From an uncultured Collinsella sp. (lineage in GTDB: Bacteria; Actinomycetota; Coriobacteriia; Coriobacteriales; Coriobacteriaceae): a stretch of DNA of 64,000 nucleotides. The notes beneath the pieces were generated by a model. The model ran no database searches and was not told the DNA's origin. It saw nothing but the letters and a program-made list of their open reading frames with translations. The stretch lies in assembly GCA_959026725.1 (NCBI GenBank), contig CAUFMG010000001.1:124001-188000 (forward strand), in the 5' to 3' direction. Positions 50,765-60,268 of the stretch are shown here, piece after piece. Position 1 is the stretch's first letter; the number at the start of each line of letters is the position of its first letter. The position numbers were made by a program, and so were the translations under genes.

Positions 50765-50849
50765 CTAGTCGTTGGGGACGTCCCTTTCCTGCCGGGCGGC
50801 GAAAGAATGTCCCCAGCGACTAGTCTTTTAGAAACGTCCCCGATGACTA
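50765..50849. repeat. REP-like palindrome pair at the 3' end of the permease gene
   Basis: CTAGTCGTTGGGGAC (50765-50779) pairs with 50809-50823 with one G-T mismatch. A second small palindrome (TAGTC...GACTA) then ends at 50849, where GACTA supplies the TAG stop codon of the permease on the minus strand. Confidence 0.7.
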
Positions 50850-53513
50850 CTCTTGGACTTTGAGGGCTTCGGCCAGACTGACGCGCTTGATAGAACGCGT
50901 GTGTAGCAGCGCCACGACCAGGTAGGTCGCAAAGCCAATGCCCACGCACGCCGCCATGGACCAAGCGGGCACGTAGATCTCGATATTGCCGTTGTAGGCG
51001 AGGAGCATCGAGCGGAAGATGGCCGTGAGCGAGCCAATAATGACCGGCAGGCTTAGCACGAGCGACACCACCACGCACAGTGTGATCGAGCGGATGTACA
51101 GATGCGAGATCTCGCTATCGCGATAGCCAAAGACTTTCATGTAGCTGATCGAACGGGCGCTATGGTCGATCACAGCCTTGGTCAGCAGGTACATAAACAG
51201 CAGGAAGATAAACACCGCAAGCCCGACCATCATGCCGATCATTTTGCTCATCATGCCGATGAACTGATCGCCCACGGCGCGCATGTCGTCGGGTGTGGTG
51301 TCGCCGGCAAAGTAACGCGCATCGAGGTCGAGCTTCTCGTCGCTCACATAGCCGTTAAAGTAGGCGGCGTCGTTGTCGAACAGCTCGTTAAAGTCTTCGA
51401 TACTCATATAGATATTCATGTCCGACTTGGAGCCCCAGGCACAATCCTTGCCCGCGTACTCAAGGGAATAATGCTCACCCTCGTACTTGTCGCCGAGCGT
51501 GACCTTCTGACCCTCGCTCCAGCCAAACTTGTCGAGCAGACCGCCGCCAAAGACGACGCGCCCATCGCCGACGTTGAGGTCTTTCCAATAGCGCGAATCG
51601 GGCGAGATGCCGTAGACGGAAATCGTCTCCTGACCATTACCATCACCGCGGTCGTATTGCAGCTGGTAAACGGCATATTTCTCGGCCTGCGCGATTGCGC
51701 CCGCGCCGTTGTCGGTCGTATTGACCGGGTGAATATCGTCGTTGTCAGTGTCAATCTTGGAGGCTTTGTCGATCAGGTCGATAGCCTCATCGCGGTTGCA
51801 GCCGAGGGCATCGGCAAGATCGTCAAGGCGCGCGTAGAGCACATCCTTCTTGTCCTGGACCTTGGCAAACGCATCCTGCGCTACGGCCAGGCTCTCGGCA
51901 GACGGAGATGCGGTCGCAGCATCGGCTGCCGCCTGCGCTGTATCGGCCGCGTCGTCAAGCTCGTCATCGGCATCCTGAGCGGCAGAAAGCAGCGCGCCGT
52001 CAACCGACTGCAAGCGCTCGAGTGCTGACCACTGCCCACGCTCCTCGGCAGTGCCCTCGAGCTCCAGCGGAGCCTTGAGCGTGTACTGGTACTCGGCGAC
52101 CAGGCCCGTCTCGAGGTTGTCCGCGTAGTGCGTCATCGTGGGCAGAATCGCCAGGCCAAAGAGCAGCAGCAGCGAGGCAAATGCAATGCCCACGAAGAGC
52201 GTGGCGAAGTTGCCCAGGTTGCGCAGGAAGATACGCAGGCGGAAGCGGGAAACAAAACCCATGCGCTCCGGCAGCTGCAGGCCGCGCTTGGTGCCCGATT
52301 TGCCGCTCGCCTCGTGACGAAGGAACTGCAGCGGGGTCTTCCCCATCTTGCGAAGCAGGCCCACCAGCGTGATGAGGATGAGCGCGACGGCGGGAACCAC
52401 GGCGCACTTCACAAAGATCTCCCAGCTCCAGTACACCTGGAAGGGCGGCAGGCTGTACGAACCGTAATAGAGGCTGCGCATGGGCTCGGTAAAGAACGCT
52501 ATGCCGAGCGCAGTGCCCAAAAGCGCCGCGACCACGCCCACGATGGCGGGAAGCGCAAGGTAGTGCAGCACGATCTCGCGTCGACGATAGCCGCTGGCGA
52601 CCAGCGTGCCGATGATGGCGCTCTCCTCCTCGATGGTGGCATCGGTAAGGACCACAAAGACAAACGCCATGATTACGATGATGATGTCGAGCAGCGTCAT
52701 CCACATCATGGAGTCGCCGTCTACGTCGTCGCGCGCGTAGCCAATGCCCTGGTTGGAATCGGCGTCGATCAGATCGTCCACGCGCGCGTCGGCGTCGGTC
52801 AGCGCCTCGACCATATCCTGTTCGGCATCGGTACGGTCTGCAGTGGAGAGGTCGCGATCGGCAAAGGTGAAGGAGTAGGTGTAGGCAGGCGCGCCGCCGG
52901 CATCCTCGAGCGCGGCAAAGCCGCCATCGGTGACCTCGGCTACGCCGTACGTGATGGTGTTCACCGTAAAGTCCGAATTGTTGAGGAACAGCGCCTGGCT
53001 ATCGGGCTGGGTCATGATGCCGCAAATGGTGTAGGTTCGGCCCTTGAGCTCGACTTTATCGCCCACGGACAGGTTGTTATTGGTGGCAAAGACACGGTCG
53101 ATGGCCACCTCGTCATCCGCCTTGGGCTGCTTGCCCTCACAGTAGGACGCAATGTCCACCTTAGCGCGGTGCGCATAGGTGCGCAGCGTGCGCTTGGTGC
53201 CGTCGTCGCCGGACGCCTTTTTGATGATGGCATCGATAGAGAAATTCTTGTAGAGCGTGACGCCGCCGACGTCGCCGGCAGCATCCTCGGCGGCCTTGAG
53301 CTGGTCTTTGGTGGCCTCGAAGGAGGTGGTCACGCGGCCATCCTCAATCGTGTACGCATCGCGCATGTCGTCGATAAGACAACCGATGGAATGCGCCGCG
53401 AGCAAAAAGCCCGAGGTGAGAGCGATGCTTCCGCACATAAGCAAAAAGATGCCCAGGTACTTGCCAATATTGCGGCGCAGCTCGCGCGGGAGACGTTTTG
53501 CGAGAGGTGTCAT
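50847..53513 (-). CDS. ABC transporter permease, FtsX/MacB type (large)
   Basis: An 888-residue permease starting at 53513. It has an N-terminal transmembrane helix (about 18-40), a long extracellular domain (about 45-270), three helices around 270-380, a second extracellular region with a coiled coil (about 480-760), and a second FtsX-type three-helix block (about 775-888). Two FtsX blocks in one chain mark the large Gram-positive permeases that form antibiotic- or peptide-related exporters with a MacB-like ATPase. That ATPase is encoded eight bases upstream. No two-component system adjoins this pair, so regulation is unclear. Confidence 0.88.
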   Translation of the reverse strand: MTPLAKRLPRELRRNIGKYLGIFLLMCGSIALTSGFLLAAHSIGCLIDDMRDAYTIEDGRVTTSFEATKDQLKAAEDAAGDVGGVTLYKNFSIDAIIKKASGDDGTKRTLRTYAHRAKVDIASYCEGKQPKADDEVAIDRVFATNNNLSVGDKVELKGRTYTICGIMTQPDSQALFLNNSDFTVNTITYGVAEVTDGGFAALEDAGGAPAYTYSFTFADRDLSTADRTDAEQDMVEALTDADARVDDLIDADSNQGIGYARDDVDGDSMMWMTLLDIIIVIMAFVFVVLTDATIEEESAIIGTLVASGYRRREIVLHYLALPAIVGVVAALLGTALGIAFFTEPMRSLYYGSYSLPPFQVYWSWEIFVKCAVVPAVALILITLVGLLRKMGKTPLQFLRHEASGKSGTKRGLQLPERMGFVSRFRLRIFLRNLGNFATLFVGIAFASLLLLFGLAILPTMTHYADNLETGLVAEYQYTLKAPLELEGTAEERGQWSALERLQSVDGALLSAAQDADDELDDAADTAQAAADAATASPSAESLAVAQDAFAKVQDKKDVLYARLDDLADALGCNRDEAIDLIDKASKIDTDNDDIHPVNTTDNGAGAIAQAEKYAVYQLQYDRGDGNGQETISVYGISPDSRYWKDLNVGDGRVVFGGGLLDKFGWSEGQKVTLGDKYEGEHYSLEYAGKDCAWGSKSDMNIYMSIEDFNELFDNDAAYFNGYVSDEKLDLDARYFAGDTTPDDMRAVGDQFIGMMSKMIGMMVGLAVFIFLLFMYLLTKAVIDHSARSISYMKVFGYRDSEISHLYIRSITLCVVVSLVLSLPVIIGSLTAIFRSMLLAYNGNIEIYVPAWSMAACVGIGFATYLVVALLHTRSIKRVSLAEALKVQE

Positions 53514-53521
53514 GGCGCCGC

Positions 53522-54235
<714 letters not shown>

Positions 54236-54330
54236 GGTATCCCCCATTGTTAGCCTCGTACTACTTTATGAGCGTAATAGTAAACCTTAGCGAACTATTT
54301 TGGGGCGAGGCCTGAAATTTATTTCAGACC

Positions 54331-54357
54331 AGTCATTGGGGACGTTCTTAAATGACT
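54331..54357. repeat. REP-like palindrome copy
   Basis: AGTCATT and AATGACT flank GGGGACGTTCTTA. It lies seven bases beyond the stop codon of the ABC-2 permease gene that ends at 54364, the same position as the copies at 42247 and 50765. Confidence 0.65.
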
Positions 54358-54363
54358 AGGTGG

Positions 54364-55569
54364 CTAGGCGTGGGATTTGGTGCGTGCGAGGGCGAGGCCT
54401 GCGGCGGCGATGGCCACGGCGAAGAGTGCCGTGACGCCCAGGTCGCAGGCGATGTCGCCCAGCACGGTGGACGTTAAATCCGAGGCGAGTGCCTTGCTGA
54501 TCGCGTCGTTCACCCAATATGTCGGCACAAAATGCGCCACGGTCTGCACGGCCGAGCCCATGAGCGACAGCGGCATCCAGGCGCCGCCCAAAAACGTCAT
54601 GAGCATGCCGAGTAAGTTGCCCACGCCGTTGAGCAGCTCCTCGCGCGCACCCAGGCTCGACAGCGCAAAGCCAACGGCCAGCGGCGTGCACGCCAGGGCA
54701 AACGTCGCTGCCAGCGCCAAGCACACACGGTCCACGCCAACCTCAGCGACCGCACCGGCAAAGCCCACGACGCCCATCATGCTCGACACAAACCAGATGC
54801 AGACGGTGATCACGGCGGCGGCCGCAAACACGGCAAGCGAGCGCCGGCGCTCGGAGATTGGACCGGCATCCATACGACGCACGCGCTCGGGCTCGTTCAT
54901 GCCCGAGAACACCAGACCCACCGACACGATGACCGACGAGATAATCGCGTACGCACCAAAGTTGAAATACGACTCGAGCGTGGCGGCGGCCGTCGAGTCG
55001 ACCTTGACCTGATCGATCTCGACCTCCGCACGCTTCGCGGCCGCATGCTCGGCCGCCTTGGCGACGTCACCGTTGGAGGCAGTGGGCTCAAGTGCCGCCG
55101 CAGCGCCCGCGAGCGAGATCCAGCGCGAGGCCTCGGCAGACGAAAGCGCCGCCGCCATGGTGCCGGAGCCGTACGTCACGTCGAGTTTGGGCAGGGACTC
55201 CCCCGCGCAAGCGGCCGCAACGAGGTCGCCCTCAAACCCCTCCGGGATAAAGAACACGCAGTCGGCGCTGCCCTTGGCACTGTTGCTCTTGGAGAGCGCG
55301 TCCGCAAGATTGTACGCATCGTCGCCGACGCCCGTGACCAGCTCAAAGCGCGAACCCAGATGCTTGGTAAGCGCACGCGAAAGGTCGCTGTCGTCGCGGT
55401 CGACCACAATCACGTTGGCATCGTAGGGCTTGTACTCGGTGAGCTGCGACGAGTTCCAGCTCACCGATGCCGCGATGAATACGCCCATGAGCGAGATGAA
55501 CACCGTATAGATGAGCAGGTAGAACGGGTGCGCCAGCGCCATGCGAAGCGCGGTCTTAAAGGTGCTCAT
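54364..55569 (-). CDS. ABC-2 type permease, subunit 2
   Basis: A 401-residue permease starting at 55569 (GAAGGAGC upstream). One N-terminal helix (about 10-32), an extracellular domain (about 40-200) and five further helices (about 205-395) give the ABC-2/YhgE-like layout. It overlaps the preceding permease gene by 14 bases, indicating translational coupling. The pair would form a heterodimeric channel with the ATPase encoded at the start of the operon. Such exporters commonly move lipophilic drugs, antimicrobial peptides or lipids. Confidence 0.85.
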   Translation of the reverse strand: MSTFKTALRMALAHPFYLLIYTVFISLMGVFIAASVSWNSSQLTEYKPYDANVIVVDRDDSDLSRALTKHLGSRFELVTGVGDDAYNLADALSKSNSAKGSADCVFFIPEGFEGDLVAAACAGESLPKLDVTYGSGTMAAALSSAEASRWISLAGAAAALEPTASNGDVAKAAEHAAAKRAEVEIDQVKVDSTAAATLESYFNFGAYAIISSVIVSVGLVFSGMNEPERVRRMDAGPISERRRSLAVFAAAAVITVCIWFVSSMMGVVGFAGAVAEVGVDRVCLALAATFALACTPLAVGFALSSLGAREELLNGVGNLLGMLMTFLGGAWMPLSLMGSAVQTVAHFVPTYWVNDAISKALASDLTSTVLGDIACDLGVTALFAVAIAAAGLALARTKSHA

Positions 55570-56743
55570 AGCGGCTCCTTCCAAAGATCAGCGTGGCGGC
55601 GGCAACGAACAGCAGCGCCATAAGGACCAGTGCGCCGGCGCGAACGGCAAAGGGGCCCAGGTCCTCAAAGAAATACAGGCGGTTGAACATGTCGCAGATA
55701 AGCTTGACGGGGTTGAGCCAGCACTCGGCAGGGCAGGCGCGGGCGACGTCGTCGGCAAGCGCCATCGCCGGCTCGCCGTAGAGGCCGGCGAACAGGGCGC
55801 ACGTGGTAGCAAAGCCCGTAAGGATGCCGGACTTGGACGCCTTGCCGCCCTTAACGGGAAGCGTGCCCACAAAGAGCCCCAGGCCCGTGGCGGCAAGCGC
55901 GGAAGCGGCGCCGCCCACCAGACACAGTCCCTCGCGCCCGCCAAAGTCGACGCCCACGACCAGGCGCACATAGCCAATCGCGATCGTCATCGAGGCGAAG
56001 GAGACCAGCCACGAGCCGACAAAGATGCCGGCCAGCGACGCCGTCTTGGAAAGGCCGCCCACGCAGCGGCGCGCGCCAAGGCCCGACAGATTGGGCTGCA
56101 AATCGACGACGCTCAAGGCAGCAAACTCGGCAGACATCATCGCAACCAGGCCAAAGAGCGCGTAGTAGTAGATGACCGTGCCATCGGGCGTGGTGCGCGT
56201 CAGGCTAACGCGGCGGGTGCCGCCCTCTAGCGACAGGGCGCGCGCAACCGCCTCCGGGTCGGCGAGCGCCGCCGGGTTGTCCTGGGCAATCTGGGACATG
56301 AGCTCGGCATTTTGCGTATACGAGCTTGCCACCGTCTCCAGAATGCTGCGGTCGGTGAGCACCGACGAGGCGCGCGAGTTGTCATAGCTCGAAAGCAGCG
56401 TGAGCTTGGGCGTGCCCGCGTCGTCGACCGTATAGATGCCCGCGACCTCGCCGGCCTTAAGCGCACGGTTCGCGTCGGCTGCATCGTCGCACTCGTGGAT
56501 CTCGAGCAGCTGGTCGTCGCCCTCCTTGGCAAGCGACGTCGCCACATCCTTAAAGGTCGAGGCGTCCCAGGCTTCGTCAGCGACAACGGCCACCGGCACC
56601 GGGTCGACCGTGCCGTCGGAGCTCAGATTCGCAAACATAAACATGAACATCGTGGAAAGTGCGATGGGAAAGACCGCGCCCCAGACCAATGTGCTCGGCC
56701 GACGCAGCAGCGTCTTGACCGTGGTGATGATAGTGTTGAACAT
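55556..56743 (-). CDS. ABC-2 type permease, subunit 1
   Basis: A 395-residue permease with an N-terminal helix (LVWGAVFPIALSTMFMFMF, about 20-38), an extracellular loop domain (about 45-185) and about five C-terminal helices. It has the same overall design as the partner encoded downstream but low direct similarity, so the complex is probably a heterodimer. It begins nine bases after the ATPase stop. The region immediately divergent from the operon encodes a histidine kinase and LuxR regulator, which probably control it. Confidence 0.85.
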   Translation of the reverse strand: MFNTIITTVKTLLRRPSTLVWGAVFPIALSTMFMFMFANLSSDGTVDPVPVAVVADEAWDASTFKDVATSLAKEGDDQLLEIHECDDAADANRALKAGEVAGIYTVDDAGTPKLTLLSSYDNSRASSVLTDRSILETVASSYTQNAELMSQIAQDNPAALADPEAVARALSLEGGTRRVSLTRTTPDGTVIYYYALFGLVAMMSAEFAALSVVDLQPNLSGLGARRCVGGLSKTASLAGIFVGSWLVSFASMTIAIGYVRLVVGVDFGGREGLCLVGGAASALAATGLGLFVGTLPVKGGKASKSGILTGFATTCALFAGLYGEPAMALADDVARACPAECWLNPVKLICDMFNRLYFFEDLGPFAVRAGALVLMALLFVAAATLIFGRSRYEHL

Positions 56744-56752
56744 GGCCGCCCC

Positions 56753-57691
56753 CTAGTCGCGCAGCTCGCGGCCGGTGATCTCGAGGAACACGTCGTTGAG
56801 GGTCGGCGGCTCGCTCCACACGCGGCCGAGCGCAACGTCGGCGGTGCGCAGCGTGTCGAGGATGTCGACCAGATTGTGCGGACTCGCCTCGCAGGTGCAG
56901 ACGAGCTCGCCGCCGGACAGCTCAACCGAAAGCACATGCTCGAGGGCGCGCAGCCGCTCGACCGTGGCGGCCTCGACGGCGCCGACCTCGACGGTCACGC
57001 GCTCGCCCATCTGAATCATGCGCTTGAGCTCGTCGTTGGTGCCCTGCGCCAGCACGCGCCCGCCGTCCATGATCATGATGCGGCTGCAAATCTGCTCGAC
57101 TTCCTCCATGTAATGGCTGGTATACACCACTGTGGCGCCCTCGTCGCGCAGGCGGCAGATGCCCTCCAGGATGGCGTTGCGGCTCTGCGGGTCGACCGCC
57201 ACCGTGGGCTCGTCAAAGAAGATGAGCTCGGGCTTGTGCGCGATACCGCAGGCGATGTTGAGGCGTCGCGCTAGGCCGCCCGAGAGCTTACCGGGGCGGA
57301 ACTTGGTAAAGTCGCCCAGCCCGACAAAGTCGATGGCCTCGTCCACGAGCGCGCGGCGGCGCTTGCGGTCGTTGACGTAAAGGCTGCAGAAATAGTCGAT
57401 GTTCTCGCGCACCGTGAGCTCGTCAAACACCGCCACCTGCTGCGGCACCACGCCGATGCGGCGCTTGAGGTCGTAGCGGGCGGGCGTCATGGGTTCGCCG
57501 AACAGCTCGATGGCGCCTTTGTCGTAGGCAAGCAGCTGCAGAATACAGTTGATGGACGTAGTCTTGCCCGAGCCGTTGGGGCCCAGCAGGCCAAAGATCT
57601 CGCCGGGGGCAATGCTCAGGTTAAAGTGGTCGAGCGCGATAAGATCGTCGTAGCGCTTGACGAGGTTTTCGACGTGGACGATGTCTGTCAT
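56753..57691 (-). CDS. ABC-2 transporter ATP-binding protein
   Basis: A 312-residue ATPase from the ATG at 57691 (GAAGGG upstream). Walker A is GLLGPNGSGKT, the signature LSGGLARRLNIA and Walker B LIFFDEPTVAVDP. A C-terminal DUF4162-like extension (about 230-312) is typical of daunorubicin/NatA-type exporters. It leads an operon with two ABC-2 permeases and is divergent from a histidine kinase/response regulator pair across about 200 bases. The setting suggests an inducible efflux system. Confidence 0.92.
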   Translation of the reverse strand: MTDIVHVENLVKRYDDLIALDHFNLSIAPGEIFGLLGPNGSGKTTSINCILQLLAYDKGAIELFGEPMTPARYDLKRRIGVVPQQVAVFDELTVRENIDYFCSLYVNDRKRRRALVDEAIDFVGLGDFTKFRPGKLSGGLARRLNIACGIAHKPELIFFDEPTVAVDPQSRNAILEGICRLRDEGATVVYTSHYMEEVEQICSRIMIMDGGRVLAQGTNDELKRMIQMGERVTVEVGAVEAATVERLRALEHVLSVELSGGELVCTCEASPHNLVDILDTLRTADVALGRVWSEPPTLNDVFLEITGRELRD

Positions 57692-57878
57692 GAGGCGGCC
57701 CTTCTGTTGATTGCGGCCCGGTACGATTGCATCATCGCAGGAGCGGACGGCGCGCACCAGTGAGCTTTGTCACGAGTGCGGGGGCTCGGTCGCGTGGCCC
57801 GCTGACGCGACCGCCCCACCGTGCGGGAGGAATGTCACGGTTGCGCTAGGCGGCCCCTCCACCACGCGTAGCTTCGCG

Positions 57879-57884
57879 TACAAT
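57879..57884 (+). promoter_or_regulatory. -10 element directly before the histidine kinase start
   Basis: TACAAT lies six bases before the ATG at 57891, with no Shine-Dalgarno between. Transcription starting at or near that ATG would give a leaderless mRNA. A -35 box is not evident. Confidence 0.4.
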
Positions 57885-57890
57885 ACCCGT

Positions 57891-59036
57891 ATGAACAGGC
57901 TTTTCGACAAATCGATCGTGCTGGCGTGCTGTATTGCGGCCGCCATGGGTCTTGCCGTGGACGCTCGTCTGGTTGTGGCGTTTTGCCTTGGCATTATTGC
58001 CACCTCGCTGGCCGAGGTCGCACAGGGGAAACGCACCCGACGCGCAAGCGAGGCAGCGAGCTACGCCTGCATCATCGCGGCTGTCTTCGTGCCGCCGTTT
58101 GTGCCGTTTGCGCCTCTCGCCCTCTATGACATCGCGCGACGCGTGCGCCGCGAGCACGCCTGGGTCGCGTTGGGCATTGGCTCCGTCTTTGCCTTTGCGC
58201 TCGTCGCGGACCTTCGCGCCGATGCGCTTACCGCACGAACGCTCCTGCTGACCGCCATCCTTTCGGTTGCCGCCACCTTGCTATCGCTACGCACCGCCCA
58301 GTTGGAGCGCGAGCAGCGGCGCATGCGCCGCACCCGCGACGAGCTGCAGGAACGAGCCCTCGCGCTCGAGGCGCGCAACCGCGATCTTGCCGATCGCCAG
58401 GACTACGAAGTCGAGCTCGCGACGCTCGCCGAACGCGCCCGCATCGCGCGCGAGATCCACGATAACGTCGGGCACCAGCTCACGCGCGCCTCACTGCAGG
58501 CCGAAGCCCTACGCGTGGTCCACGCCGACGAGCCTGGCGTCGCCGCCGATTTCGCCGACGTTAAACGCACGGTTGACGAGGCGCTCCAGCTTGTGCGCGC
58601 CAGCGTCCACGCGCTCAACGACAACGCCGTCGACCTTTCCGTGCAGCTCGAACGCATTGTCGAAGGCACACGCTCGGACGGCGGCCCGCAGATTGAGCTT
58701 GAAGTTATGGCCGAACATGCGCCCGCAAACGTCGCCAACTGCTTTGCAGCGGTCCTGCGCGAAGCGCTCTCCAATACCATACGCCACGCTTGCGCCCAGA
58801 CCGTCACCGTACGGTGCATGGAGCATCCGTCGTTTTACCAGCTCATTGTTACCGACGATGGCGTGGGTGAGGTCCAAGCAAGCGGCCGCGGCACCGCGGA
58901 GGGCATGGGGCTCGCCTCCATGCGCGAGCGCATCGAGGCGCTTGGCGGCACCTTCACCGCCGGCCCGCGTGCCGGCGCCGGCGGCTGGCGTGTGTTTGCC
59001 ACCGTTCCCAAACAGCAAGGAGATGAGGGCCGATGA
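57891..59036 (+). CDS. Sensor histidine kinase, NarL/DesK-type
   Basis: A 381-residue kinase with about five N-terminal hydrophobic segments (1-140) and a coiled-coil stretch. The HisKA_3 motif IAREIHDNVGHQLTRASLQ has its phosphoacceptor His near 189. The ATPase has N-box REALSNTIRHA and G-boxes DDGVG and GMGLASM. The start at 57891 fits both the membrane N-terminus and the nearby TACAAT. It overlaps the response regulator gene by ATGA. As it is divergent from an ABC-2 exporter operon, it probably senses a compound or membrane stress that induces that exporter. Confidence 0.88.
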   Translation: MNRLFDKSIVLACCIAAAMGLAVDARLVVAFCLGIIATSLAEVAQGKRTRRASEAASYACIIAAVFVPPFVPFAPLALYDIARRVRREHAWVALGIGSVFAFALVADLRADALTARTLLLTAILSVAATLLSLRTAQLEREQRRMRRTRDELQERALALEARNRDLADRQDYEVELATLAERARIAREIHDNVGHQLTRASLQAEALRVVHADEPGVAADFADVKRTVDEALQLVRASVHALNDNAVDLSVQLERIVEGTRSDGGPQIELEVMAEHAPANVANCFAAVLREALSNTIRHACAQTVTVRCMEHPSFYQLIVTDDGVGEVQASGRGTAEGMGLASMRERIEALGGTFTAGPRAGAGGWRVFATVPKQQGDEGR

Positions 59037-59662
59037 GGCTCATCGTTGTCGACGACGACCGCTTGGTGGTCGATTCGCTCAAGATTATCTTGGGCGCCCA
59101 GCCGCAGATCGAAGTGGTGGGCACCGGTGCCAACGGCAACGATGCGGTGGCGCTCTACGCCGAGCACGCACCCGATATTGCGCTGCTCGACATCCAGATG
59201 CCGGGACGCGACGGCCTTTCGGCCGCGCGCGAGATCCTTGAGCACGACCCTGCGGCGCGCGTGGTGTTTCTGACGACGTTCTCGGATGACGAGTACATTG
59301 TGTCGGCGCTCAAGCTGGGCGCCCGCGGCTACCTGATCAAGACCGATGTCGCTGCCATTCCGCCGGCGTTGGCGCAGGTCATGGACGGCAAACGCGTGCT
59401 CGAGGGCAAGGCGATCGAAGATATCAACTTTGATGGGGCGGACGTCGAGGCCGGCGCGACCCGCCGGCCCGCCGCCTTTGCCGGTCTGACCGACCGCGAG
59501 TTCGAAGTCGCCGAGCTCATCGCCCGCGGCCTCGATAACAAGGAGATTGCCGCCACCGCCTATATGGGCGAAGGCACCGTACGCAACCACATCAGCTCGA
59601 TCCTTGCCAAAATGGGCCTACGCAACCGCACGCAGATCGCCATCGCCTACCTGCGAGGGTAA
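59033..59662 (+). CDS. LuxR/NarL-family response regulator
   Basis: A 209-residue regulator. The receiver has VDDD and the phosphoacceptor Asp53 (IALLDIQMPG), a Thr near 82 and a Lys near 103. The C-terminal LuxR helix-turn-helix spans about 145-205 (LTDREFEVAELIARGLDNKEIA...). It is coupled to the kinase gene by a four-base overlap. The expected target is the divergent ABC-2 operon and possibly its own promoter in the 57692-57890 interval. No repeated site was recognised there. Confidence 0.92.
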   Translation: MRLIVVDDDRLVVDSLKIILGAQPQIEVVGTGANGNDAVALYAEHAPDIALLDIQMPGRDGLSAAREILEHDPAARVVFLTTFSDDEYIVSALKLGARGYLIKTDVAAIPPALAQVMDGKRVLEGKAIEDINFDGADVEAGATRRPAAFAGLTDREFEVAELIARGLDNKEIAATAYMGEGTVRNHISSILAKMGLRNRTQIAIAYLRG

Positions 59663-59723
59663 TTACCCAACGGCCAACCGCTCCGACAGAGCAAAATAGC
59701 TGTTATCGATTTAATGCCATTTC

Positions 59724-59875
59724 AAAACTATGCCGGTTTACGGGGCTAAGCTCAGGGCCCCCATCCATACCCGCGTTTTCCGTAAAATGACGGCTTGTCT
59801 ACCTGCGGTTTTATTTTCACGGATATCGGCATGGTTGGGAGCGCGTGACTTAGCCCCGTAAACCGGCATAGTTTT
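59724..59875. repeat. Palindrome A: perfect 27-bp arms, shared core
   Basis: The arms 59724-59750 and 59849-59875 are exact reverse complements. The 98-base loop contains TCTACCTGCGGTTTT and TCGGCATGGTTGGG, which recur in palindrome B although the arms do not. The arms could fold into a long RNA stem or a DNA cruciform. Confidence 0.85.
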
Positions 59876-59970
59876 GTTCGGGCGGCCCTGCACGAGTGTC
59901 TCCGCCAGCCTCGCGGGACCAAAATGAGCCGTTTTCCTCCGTCCCCAATGGATCAGCCGAAACCGCCCGC

Positions 59971-60126
59971 CACGAAATCGGCCCATCTACTACGTTTGAC
60001 TCGATACCCCTGACCATACCTTCGTTTTGAACAAAACCGCAGGCGTTCTACCTGCGGTTTTGTTTTTGCGCTTTTCGGCATGGTTGGGGGTAAGGGGCTA
60101 AACGTAGTAGATGGGCCGGTTTCGTG
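59971..60126. repeat. Palindrome B: 27-bp arms, shared core
   Basis: The arms 59971-59997 and 60100-60126 pair in 26 of 27 positions. The loop carries CCGCAGGCGTTCTACCTGCGG as an inner hairpin (11-bp stem, with flanking bases) and TCGGCATGGTTGGG, as in palindrome A. Arm sequences are unrelated to those of A. Confidence 0.85.
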
Positions 60127-60155
60127 GCGAACCCTTCTCGCCTACGCACAAAAGC

Positions 60156-60190
60156 GCCGCCACGGAGGAGGGAGATACCTCCGTGGCGGC
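60156..60190 (-). terminator. Terminator of the pilin-like gene
   Basis: The perfect 13-bp stem GCCGCCACGGAGG / CCTCCGTGGCGGC (60178-60190) is followed on the minus strand by GCTTTTGTG. Confidence 0.75.
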
Positions 60191-60230
60191 TGGGGCTGGG
60201 GGTGGGGCTATGTTCTGGCTCCCCGCCGGC

Positions 60231-60256
60231 CGCCCGGGGCCTTCTGGCCCCGGGCG
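60231..60256 (-). terminator. GC-rich hairpin just after the pilin stop codon
   Basis: CGCCCGGGGCC pairs perfectly with GGCCCCGGGCG around a four-base loop, 12 bases after the stop codon. It has no T-run. It may protect the 3' end of the mRNA or assist the terminator further downstream. Confidence 0.55.
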
Positions 60257-60268
60257 CTGCCAGCGTGC

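Larger units (their letters stand above)
59663..60268. other. Long convergent intergenic region rich in palindromes
   Basis: About 600 bases between the response regulator and the pilin-like gene, without a credible protein gene. In order it contains the palindromes at 59724-59875 and 59971-60126, the terminator hairpin 60156-60190 and the GC-rich hairpin 60231-60256. Confidence 0.7.

Noticed and set aside
59724..60126. Invertible promoter (phase-variable inverton) flanked by the palindrome arms
   Set aside because: The arms and spacing would allow inversion, but the region lies between convergent gene ends, no promoter-like boxes were seen in the loops and no recombinase gene is near. Conserved loop orientation in both copies also argues against it.
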